Shown here: positions 10,483-17,267 of the stretch, one piece after another
How positions within the stretch are numbered: the first letter of the stretch is position 1
Layout: the number at the start of each line of letters is the position of its first letter
From: DASQUK01 sp035641315
GTDB taxonomy: Bacteria > Actinomycetota > Acidimicrobiia > Acidimicrobiales > VFJN01
Length of the DNA stretch: 33,805 nt
NCBI GenBank assembly: GCA_035641315.1
Contig: DASQUK010000297.1
Location: 1 to 33,805, forward strand
Direction of reading: 5' to 3'
The notes under the pieces: model-generated
Seen by the model: only the letters and a program-made list of their open reading frames with translations
Told to the model about the DNA's origin: nothing
The model's database searches: none
Made by a program: the position numbers and the translations under genes

Positions 10483-11010
10483 GACGCCGCCACCTCGCGT
10501 GCCATCAGTACCCGCGCCGGCGAGAACCTGGCGGCGATCACCTACTACTTCGGATCGAAGGATGAGCTGGTGTCGGAGGCGTTGATCCGCCAGGCCCGAG
10601 CCCTCGTCGAGCCGGTTGTGGCCGAGCTGATGAGCAACCGACCCCAGCTCGAGGATCTGGCCCGCGCCGTGGACATGCTCACTACGCTGCTCGACGAGCG
10701 CCGGGACCAGCTCGTCGGCTATCTCGCCTGCCTCGCACGGGCGCCACACCAAGTAGGCCTAGGCGCCGAGGTGCGGAACCTCTCCCGGGATCTCGGGCGA
10801 TTGTTGGCGGAGGAGATGGCGAGCCAGCAGGCCGTTGGATTGGTCCCCACCTGGGTGGACCCCGAGGCCATGGCCGCCCTCATCGTGGCTCTCGTCAATG
10901 GTGTCGTGGTCGGTGCGGTGGTGGACCCTGATGAGACCCACGCGGGTGCGATCGCCCAACAGTTCGTGGGGTTGCTGGTCGCCGCCGGCCCCGGGGCCGA
11001 CGACCCGTGA
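10456..11010 (+). pseudogene. TetR-family regulator lacking its first helix
   Basis: From about base 10480 the frame reads DAATSRAISTRAGENLAAIT then YYFGSKDELVSEALI, which is helix 2, helix 3 and helix 4 of a TetR DNA-binding domain, followed by a normal ligand-binding domain ending near GADDP. The first about 25 residues, helix 1 of the HTH, are missing: the sequence upstream in the same frame (KGTRAVPAVADEG) is not TetR-like, and belongs to the opposite-strand membrane gene. There is no ribosome site at the GTG (10456). Without helix 1 the DNA-binding domain should not fold, so I call it a 5'-truncated gene. An N-terminal region on another part of the genome cannot be excluded. Confidence 0.65.
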
Positions 11011-11040
11011 CGGGCAGCTGCGGAGGCCGGAGCACCCGCC

Positions 11041-11946
11041 GTCCCACGCCGCCTTCCGAGCCGGTGACGCGGCTTGCGGGCCAGGATCACCGAGTTGATG
11101 ACCTCGTGGAAGGGGTGGACCGGGTGCAGGACGCTCAGCACGTCGAAGCCAGCCAGTGCGTCGAGGTTGATGGGTGAATACAGCAAGGTGCGCAGGTGGC
11201 GCGCACTCCGAGCCAACAAGAGCGCGCCGGGCGCCATCGCTGCCGCCAGATGCGACAGCAGCGACTGCTTCTCCCTGGGCGTCGAGCCGGCCAGCGCGGC
11301 CAACACGACCAGGTCGTAGCCGGACAGGTCGGTGCCGGAGTGGACCTCCTCATGATCGAACGACACGCCATCGATGCCCAGTGCAGCCGCCATCCACTTC
11401 GACGCGGCGACCGCGCGCGTTTCGATCGACGTTGACGACGGCGACGCCTGGGTCGGTGGCCAGGAGAACCGACGTCAATGGGAGAGGGCCCGAGCCGATG
11501 AGCGCCACACGTCGGATCGGGTGGCTCTGGTCGTTCGCCACCTGGGCGACGGCTGTGATCGCCATGCGGTGGAGCTGGCGATAGTTCGCGGCGCAGGGGA
11601 ACAAGGCCAGCTCGTCGTGGGGTGACCGGCTGTTGGCGATGCGGTCAGCCCAGTGCAGCTCGAGCTCGTACTCGGCCGCGCCGCACAACGTCCGCAATGG
11701 CGCCTCGATGGCGCGCACCGCCGGATGAACAGCAATCGCTGCGGCCCGCGGGCCCGGCGTGTCGACGACAATGCGCACCAGTCGACCGAACAGTGTGTCC
11801 ACGTGGGCGCTCGGCCGCAGGTCGGAGCACTCGGACAGCTGCTCGTAGATCTCCAGCAGCTCCCGCACGATCTCATCGGAGGATGGTCGGAGTTGGCCCC
11901 TCGTGCGATGCCCGTCAACACCCGAGAACGATTCCCAGAACTGCAC
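11041..11946 (-). pseudogene. Nicotianamine synthase-like gene, frameshifted
   Basis: The N-terminal part (from GTG 11946) reads IVRELLEIYEQLSECSDLRP, then RRVALIGSGPLPLTSVLLAT and VAVVNVDRNARG, the SAM-binding core of the nicotianamine synthase family (PF03059). The frame then shifts in a GCGCGCG tract at about 11410-11420 and continues in another frame as KWMAAALGIDGVSFDHEEVH, DLVVLAALAGSTPREKQSLL, MAPGALLLARSARHLRTLLY and FHEVINSVILARKP, all typical of the family C-terminus. Restoring two bases or removing one rejoins the frames. Family homology ends near 11070; the normal stop is missing and the frame runs on antisense to the TetR gene as far as 10719. The enzyme joins aminocarboxypropyl groups from SAM into metal-binding nicotianamine-like compounds. 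As sequenced it is inactive. Confidence 0.8.
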
Positions 11947-12076
11947 AAGCGAATGCCTACTACACGGCGTGCGGGACCCCGGACCTCAGCGGAGCGCACC
12001 CCGCCATTCCGCCACCGCGGCGGTCGACTGAAGATCCCTCGGCCATTGGATGACGCCTCCAACGGGCCTCGATCGG

Positions 12077-12823
12077 TCAAGCGAAGAACTCGACGAGGTG
12101 GCGGCGTGTCTCGTCGGGCGCTTCCTCCGGCATGAAGTGCCCGCAGGAGATCGCTTCGCCGCGAACGTCCTCGGCCCAGGTCCTCCAGACATCGAGCGGC
12201 TGGTACCAGCTGGCGACGGGACTGGTGAGACTCCAGAGGACCAGGGTCGGGCAGGTGATCCGTCGCTCCCCGCGGTCCGCCTGGTCTTGCTGGTAGTCGA
12301 GCGTGGCAGCTGCGCGGTACTGCTCGCAGATGGCGTGGACGGTGCCGGGGTCGCCGAATTGTGCGATGTACTCTGCCCGGATCTCCGCAGGGAAAGCGCC
12401 AGGCACGTCCGACCACGAGTCGAGCATGTGGTTGACGATGACATCGGGCGATCGGGCGATCAGTCGCTCCGGCACAGGCTCGGGGGCGGCGAGGAAGGAC
12501 CAGACCCAGAACCCGAGACTGAACTGCATGTCCGCTTGGCGGTACACATCGCCGGTCGGGACGATGTCGAGCACAGCCAGACGGGCCACGACAGAGGGGT
12601 GATCCAAGGCCATCCGGTAGGCGCAGCGTGCTCCGCGGTCGTGGCCGACCACGTTGAAGCGGTCATATCCCAACGTCTCCATGACTTCGATCTGGTCACG
12701 AGCGATCTGGCGCATGCTGTAAGGCCCATGCTCCGGCGTGCTGGGCGGCGCGCCGCTATCACCGAATCCTCGAAGGTCTGTGGCGACCACCGTGAAATGC
12801 TCGGCGAGCCGCGGTGTGCTCAC
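12077..12823 (-). pseudogene. Haloacetate dehalogenase-like alpha/beta hydrolase, N-terminus missing
   Basis: The 248-residue frame starts inside the alpha/beta-hydrolase core: RLAEHFTVVATDLRGFGDSG is normally residues 50-70. It then has VVGHDRGARCAYR, where the Asp (about 62) is the nucleophile of haloacetate and haloalkane dehalogenases, and CGHFMPEEAPDETRR, with the catalytic His and the EEAP signature seen in fluoroacetate dehalogenases. About 45 N-terminal residues are missing, including the HGxP oxyanion-hole strand. No in-frame coding sequence for them lies upstream; 64 bases on is the end of the LLM oxidoreductase gene. The catalytic residues remain, but the fold should be disrupted. 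Confidence 0.65.
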
Positions 12824-12887
12824 GTCAGTCGACCGAATCGACCGACGATCATGCCACCGCGATCACTCGCGTCGGGGTCGGCGACGC

Positions 12888-13763
12888 TCAGGCGCGAGCG
12901 GGGCGCAGCACGTCGGCCTCGAGCTGGTCGAGCTGCGACCGCAGCGTGTCGAGGTCGAAGGCCAGGCAACCCACGATGAGCCGGTCGACCCCCAGGGTCG
13001 CGTACTTCTCGATCATGTCGGGCGACACCGGCTTGAGGTAGGGCGACACCGACAGCGTGACGTCGTCGCGGCTGCGTCCCTGGTCGGCCAGCGCGGCGCC
13101 GAGCCGGTCGAGCGCCTCGGGCAGATCCTCGGGCAACCGGTTGAACGTGAACCAGCCCTGGCCGAGGCGGGCCACCCGCCGGAGGGCGGCGTCGCTCTCC
13201 CCGCCGATGTGGATCGGCGGATGGGGGCTCTGCACCGGCTTGGGGTACATGCGGCACGGGTCGAGGTCGTAGAGCTCGCCGTGGAACTCGGACACGTCGT
13301 CGCACCACAGCGTCTTCATCACCGCCAGGTGCTCGTCGGTGCGGGCGCCTCGCTTCTCGAACGGCATGCCGACGGCCTCGAACTCCTCGCGCAGCCAGCC
13401 GATGCCAACCCCGAACTCGACCCGGCCGCCCGACAGGGAGTCGAGGTCGGTCACGGCCTTGGCCGTGTAGACGGGGTTGCGCTGTGGGACCAGGCAGATG
13501 CCGGTACCGAGCCGCACCCGGTCGGTGACCGCGGCCAGGAAGGTGAGGGCGTTGAGCGGCTCGAGCATGCCGGCATCGCCCCCGATGGGGAGGCGCCCGT
13601 CGGCGGAGTACGGGTACGACGAGCCGTAGTCGTCGAACAGCACCACGTGCTCGGGGAGCCAGATCGACTCGAACCCGCGGTCTTCGATCTCCCGGCCGAC
13701 AGCCCGGACCAGCTCCGGAGTGGCGTTGCCGTTGCCCAGCGGAACGAACAGCCCGACGTCCAC
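12888..13763 (-). CDS. LLM-class F420-dependent oxidoreductase
   Basis: A 291-residue luciferase-like TIM-barrel protein of usual length. MDVGLFVPLGNGNATPELVR is the first strand, followed by ESIWLPEHVV, PLNALTFLAAVTDRVRLGTG, RNPVYTAKAVTDLDSLSGGR and FGVGIGWLREEFEA, all hallmarks of the actinobacterial F420-dependent LLM group (TIGR03619-like). These enzymes use reduced coenzyme F420 to reduce small molecules, or oxidise substrates with it; the substrate cannot be predicted. The GTG start at 13763 has AGGGGGA 4-5 bases upstream. It looks intact, unlike the genes on both sides. Confidence 0.9.
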   Translation of the reverse strand: MDVGLFVPLGNGNATPELVRAVGREIEDRGFESIWLPEHVVLFDDYGSSYPYSADGRLPIGGDAGMLEPLNALTFLAAVTDRVRLGTGICLVPQRNPVYTAKAVTDLDSLSGGRVEFGVGIGWLREEFEAVGMPFEKRGARTDEHLAVMKTLWCDDVSEFHGELYDLDPCRMYPKPVQSPHPPIHIGGESDAALRRVARLGQGWFTFNRLPEDLPEALDRLGAALADQGRSRDDVTLSVSPYLKPVSPDMIEKYATLGVDRLIVGCLAFDLDTLRSQLDQLEADVLRPARA

Positions 13764-13804
13764 ATGTCCCCCTGATGATCCCCGATGACGATGCGGCGCC
13801 GAGG

Positions 13805-13980
13805 CTACTGGGACCGATCAGCGGCGTGGCGCGGCCCGTGCCACACGGTGAGGCCAGTGCGGCGGTCGAGGGCGTTGGCGTCGCCCACCGCCGACCAGGC
13901 CGGGAAGCCCGACTTCAGGAGGTGTGGGGCCGCACGCCGAAGAACGCCGGATCCCACAGCGCTAGGTCGGCCAGTTCGCC
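13805..13980 (-). pseudogene. Urease alpha subunit (ureC) C-terminal fragment
   Basis: One frame reads ELADLALWDPAFFGVRPH, matching the very conserved UreC segment KLADLVLWDPAFFGVRP. It stops at once, but the neighbouring frame continues as HLLKSGFPAWSAVGDANALD and on to a stop at 13805, as UreC does (GGF-AW-MGDAN). A two-base AC duplication (CCCCACACCTCC, at about 13921-13927) explains the shift. No other urease gene is present and the metal-binding domain is missing, so it is a stray fragment. It lies directly behind the GNAT fragment with an overlap of reading frames. Confidence 0.65.
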
Positions 13981-14174
13981 GCCGCGACCGAACCCACCGA
14001 GTCGGCCAACCCGTGGGGCCATGGCGGGCAGATCGTGTACTTGGCGACGTAGCGCCGGGCCCGGTGGTTGTCGGCCTCCGGAAGCAGGAGCGGCGCGTAG
14101 GCAGTCCGCGAAGAGGCGACGTACGTCGAGGCGATCCCTGGAACATCGGTCAACGTTGCTGGGCGCACCTCCAA
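13962..14174 (-). pseudogene. GNAT acetyltransferase N-terminal fragment
   Basis: From a TTG at 14174 the frame reads MEVRPATLTDVPGIASTYVA then SSRTAYAPLLLPEAD, a typical GNAT start (strand 1, helix 1, and the helix 2 region). The acetyl-CoA loop (RxxGxG/A) never appears; after about 55 residues the sequence runs into the ureC fragment in another frame. The TTG start may itself be a mutated ATG. I read this as the 5' end of an acetyltransferase joined to unrelated DNA by a deletion. Confidence 0.5.
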
Positions 14175-14254
14175 ACCACATCCGGCCGGGATGTCCTCGC
14201 CGCGCCTGCCTTACCACCGAGTCGGGAGGAGGGCGGCCGACACGCGCCGGCCAT

Positions 14255-15580
14255 CTACGCGGCGTCGCTACCAAACACTGCCGGGTCGCCTCGTGGTGGG
14301 GCGGCGCGCTTGGGATGTCGGGGATCGTCGGGGGGCACCAGAGGTCGTCGGCCTTTGCCGTCGACGAGCGCCCAGCCGTCGTGGGTCTTGCGCTTGTGGC
14401 AGGGCCCGCACATCCGGTCGATGTTGTCGAGGGTGGTCTCGTGGACCTCGGTCCACGGCGTTCGGTGGTCGTGCTGGATCTGCAGGGTGTGCGAGCACGT
14501 GAGGTTGGTGCACCACGGCGAGGTCCAGAGCAGGGCGACACGCTGGGCGGTGCTGGGACCGCGGCCCAGGTGGGTGACGTTGACCACGTCGACGCCCTTG
14601 GTGATCACCAGCTTGAGGATCGCCTCGCCCAACAGGCTGCGGGCGACCCGGGCGGGCACGGGCCCGACGCCGGCGATGTCGCAGAGCTCGTCGCCCTCGT
14701 TCCGGCCCCGCACCAGGGCCTCGAGATCGACCCGCAACAACGCTAGAAAGCTCGGGTTGGGCGCCTTGGGACGAGCCGCGTTCGTCGCCGGGGCGGCCGG
14801 TGCCTGCGGCGATGCAGGCACCGCGTCTGACCGAGAGTCAGAGTTCACAGACCCGATGCCTGCTCGGACGCGACGGGCGAGCTCGATGATGGCGTCGAAC
14901 GCGTAGGCGTCCGGGGACTCGCGGCGGCCGTCGCGGCGGGCGGTGCGGAACATCTCTTCGATGATGGGATCGAGCGCGGCGTTGAACGCGGCGCCGGCCT
15001 CGGGCGTGCCCCGGGCCTGCAGGTTCCACGCGCCTTCGCCGTCGGTGAAGCGCCGCAGGCACCGTTGGCGGTGGATGCGCCGATGTGTTGCCTCGGGGTC
15101 GGGATCGCCCGCCGCCTTGGCCCGGTTGGCCTGCTGGCGCAACTCGGTGAGAGTCGAACGCCGAGCGGTCTCGAGCAGCGACACCTCGGCGGCCGGGTTG
15201 ACCGCCGCCGCACCCGCGACCGTCTCAGCCTGCGCCGATGACAACTCGCCGCGGCGCACCGCCGCCTCGGTGGCCGGCAAGGCCCGCAGCCGCTTCGACG
15301 TCTCCAAGCCGCCACGGGCGGCACCCACCGACGTCCCCGATCGGCGCGCCAGGTACTCGGCCGCCGACCGGTCCCCCGCCCGCGCCCAGGCCCGGGACTC
15401 GTCGACCCGCTCGGCCAGCAACGTCTTGGCCGCCGCCGCCAGCCGCTCGATGCCGTCGAACGCCTGCCACATCGCCGCCGCGTCACCCAGCGGCACATCC
15501 CCAGGCACCAGGCGGCCCAGCTCAGAATGCAGCACCTTCTCCACGTCCCGAACCTGGCGAAGTCTGACGCCTACGAACAC
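14255..15580 (-). CDS. DUF222 / HNH endonuclease (13E12-repeat family)
   Basis: A 441-residue protein. Residues 20-300 are the DUF222 helical domain (WQAFDGIERLAAAAKTLLAE, RRSGTSVGAARGGLETSKRL, LSSAQAETVAGAA). The C-terminal HNH nuclease has CTNLTCSHTLQIQHDHRTPW, then LDNIDRMCGPCHKRKTHDGW: His-His for catalysis and a CxxC pair for zinc. The family is multicopy in actinobacteria (REP13E12 in Mycobacterium tuberculosis) and thought to be mobile or linked to phage integration sites. The GTG at 15580 has no ribosome site, but a TAGTAT box ends 7 bases before it, fitting a leaderless mRNA. It borders the cluster of decayed genes, which would fit a role in local rearrangement; that link is inference. 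Confidence 0.88.
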   Translation of the reverse strand: MFVGVRLRQVRDVEKVLHSELGRLVPGDVPLGDAAAMWQAFDGIERLAAAAKTLLAERVDESRAWARAGDRSAAEYLARRSGTSVGAARGGLETSKRLRALPATEAAVRRGELSSAQAETVAGAAAVNPAAEVSLLETARRSTLTELRQQANRAKAAGDPDPEATHRRIHRQRCLRRFTDGEGAWNLQARGTPEAGAAFNAALDPIIEEMFRTARRDGRRESPDAYAFDAIIELARRVRAGIGSVNSDSRSDAVPASPQAPAAPATNAARPKAPNPSFLALLRVDLEALVRGRNEGDELCDIAGVGPVPARVARSLLGEAILKLVITKGVDVVNVTHLGRGPSTAQRVALLWTSPWCTNLTCSHTLQIQHDHRTPWTEVHETTLDNIDRMCGPCHKRKTHDGWALVDGKGRRPLVPPDDPRHPKRAAPPRGDPAVFGSDAA

Positions 15581-15587
15581 GCGTACG

Positions 15588-15593
15588 ATACTA
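15588..15593 (-). promoter_or_regulatory. Putative -10 of the DUF222/HNH gene
   Basis: TAGTAT on the minus strand ends 7 bases before the GTG at 15580. It is the best -10 match in the interval and supports a leaderless transcript. Confidence 0.45.
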
Positions 15594-15604
15594 GCACGGC
15601 GCCG

Positions 15605-15620
15605 ATGCCTTGCAGGGCAT
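15605..15620. promoter_or_regulatory. Imperfect palindrome between TetR and DUF222 genes
   Basis: ATGCCTTGCAGGGCAT matches its own reverse complement at 14 of 16 positions. It lies just after the stop of the TetR gene (15636) and where the -35 region of the DUF222/HNH promoter would be. It could be an operator or a short terminator stem. Confidence 0.35.
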
Positions 15621-15635
15621 ATCCGTGGTCTTCGA

Positions 15636-16232
15636 TCAGGTTCGAGTGGTTTGGCCCTCGACGCCCATCAACGCGGACAGGATCGCCAGCGCCGTATCCA
15701 CGGTCCGGTCTGTGACCCAAGCAGGATCGACCAGGCGATCGACCTCGAACCCCATGAACAGCGCCATCGAGATCTCGGCAAGCTCCCGTGGAGGGTGCGG
15801 GGGACTCGTCCCGTGGATCGCGTGCTCCCGCTCGATGAGCTGCTGCGTGAAGGCGCGGGAGCGCTCCCCGATGGCTGCCAGCTTGGCGCGTGCCTCGGGA
15901 TTGCGTCTCGCGTACAGCACGAACTCGAGATAGAGCGTGCTCAACGTGTCGTCGAAGAAGAACGCTCGGGTACCCAGCAGGTCGTGCATCCGAGGCAGCA
16001 GCTCACCGGGTTCGTGCGTGCTGGTGTCGAGCACTTCGCCTGCCAGGGCGAACTGTCGCTCGATCCGATGGTCGACCAACGTCAGGAACAGGTCGTCCTT
16101 GCTCTTGAAGTTGGAGTAGACGGCGCCCTTGGTGAACCCGGCCGTGGCGGCGATCTCATCGAGCGTCGCGCCCTGAAAGCCGGCGCGGGCAAAGACGATC
16201 GCCGCCGCTTCGAGGAGGTGCTCCCGGGTCAT
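15636..16232 (-). CDS. TetR/AcrR-family transcriptional regulator
   Basis: A 198-residue regulator. MTREHLLEAAAIVFARAGFQ is helix 1, and ATLDEIAATAGFTKGAVYSN followed by FKSKDDLF is the HTH, a close match to the family. The rest is an all-helical ligand-binding domain. The family consensus suggests the protein really begins some ten residues earlier (LTPERRRAM), but no ATG, GTG or TTG exists between the esterase stop and 16232; a CTG at 16268 is the only other candidate. It lies 52 bases behind the esterase gene on the same strand, so it probably regulates that operon or a neighbour. Confidence 0.85.
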   Translation of the reverse strand: MTREHLLEAAAIVFARAGFQGATLDEIAATAGFTKGAVYSNFKSKDDLFLTLVDHRIERQFALAGEVLDTSTHEPGELLPRMHDLLGTRAFFFDDTLSTLYLEFVLYARRNPEARAKLAAIGERSRAFTQQLIEREHAIHGTSPPHPPRELAEISMALFMGFEVDRLVDPAWVTDRTVDTALAILSALMGVEGQTTRT

Positions 16233-16284
16233 GGCCCTGCGCCGCTCGGGGGTGAGGGGCTCGAACGTCAGCCGCGCGGATGGG

Positions 16285-17229
16285 TCAGGCCAGGGCCGCC
16301 CGCAGGGCCTCGGCCGCCTCGTCGATGGCGGCCTTGCCCTCGGGGACGAGGTCGCCCATCGAGAAGAAGCCATGGATCATGCAGTCGTAGCGGCTGGCGG
16401 TCGCCTCGACGCCGGCGCCCCGCAGCTTGGCCGCGTAGGCCTCGCCCTCGTCTCGCAGCGGGTCGTACTCCGCGGTGATCACCAATGCCGGCGCCACGCC
16501 CCGCACAGCTTCGTCCTCGGCCAGCAGCGGCGACACCCGGGGGTCGGTCGCCGATCGGGCCCAGTCGTTGCCGAGATAATGCCGCCGGAACCACACGATG
16601 TCGGCCTTCGTGAGGAAGAACCCGTCGGCGTTCTCGTCGATCGACGGGTGCGCTAGCTGCGCGTCGGTCGCCGGGTACACCAGGAGCTGGAACCGCAGCG
16701 CCGGTCCCGTGTCCCGCACGTGTTGGGCCACGACCGCGGCCAGGTTGCCACCGGCCGAGTCACCGCCGACGGCCAAACGGACGGGATCGACACCGAGCGC
16801 GGCGGCACCGTCCGGCGACGCCACCCACCGCACCGCGGCCAGGCAGTCGTCCACCGCCGCCGGGAACCGGTGCTCGGGCGCCAGCCGGTAGTCGACCGAC
16901 ACGACCGTCACGCCACTGGCGGCGGCCAACGAGCGCACGGTGGCGTCGTGGGTCTCGAGGTCACCGATGACCCACCCGCCCCCGTGGAAGTACACGATCA
17001 CCGGCCGAGGGCCCGGCTCGGCCGTCGGCACGTAGACCCGCACCGGCACGTCACCTGCCGGCCCGGGGAACATCCGGTCGGTCACCGACGCCATCTCCAC
17101 CTTGCTGGCCAGTCGGTTCATCTGGGCATACGCCTGTCGCAGTTGCTCCGGCGTCTGCTCCTCGATGGGCGGGCCGTCCAAGGCCGCCAGGGCGTCGAGA
17201 ATGGACTGGACCTCGGGCGTTACGGCCAT
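16285..17229 (-). CDS. Alpha/beta-hydrolase esterase, HSL type
   Basis: A 314-residue hydrolase of the hormone-sensitive lipase group. HGGGW (oxyanion hole), DYRLAPEHRFPAAVDDCLAA, GDSAGGN (nucleophile Ser) and the late DPLRDEG and IHGF motifs (catalytic Asp and His) are all present and in order. It should hydrolyse short-chain carboxylic esters in the cytoplasm. The ATG at 17229 follows GGGAGGGGAAG closely; an upstream start at 17271 would reach into the glnE stop. It lies 38 bases behind glnE and before the TetR gene. Confidence 0.92.
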   Translation of the reverse strand: MAVTPEVQSILDALAALDGPPIEEQTPEQLRQAYAQMNRLASKVEMASVTDRMFPGPAGDVPVRVYVPTAEPGPRPVIVYFHGGGWVIGDLETHDATVRSLAAASGVTVVSVDYRLAPEHRFPAAVDDCLAAVRWVASPDGAAALGVDPVRLAVGGDSAGGNLAAVVAQHVRDTGPALRFQLLVYPATDAQLAHPSIDENADGFFLTKADIVWFRRHYLGNDWARSATDPRVSPLLAEDEAVRGVAPALVITAEYDPLRDEGEAYAAKLRGAGVEATASRYDCMIHGFFSMGDLVPEGKAAIDEAAEALRAALA

Positions 17230-17267
17230 CTTCCCCTCCCAGTGAACGGACCCGACGCCAGATCCTC

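Noticed and set aside
9226..10752. 508-codon minus-strand frame opposite the methyltransferase and TetR genes
   Set aside because: It is antisense to clear family motifs, and has no family match of its own. Long shadow frames are common at this GC level.
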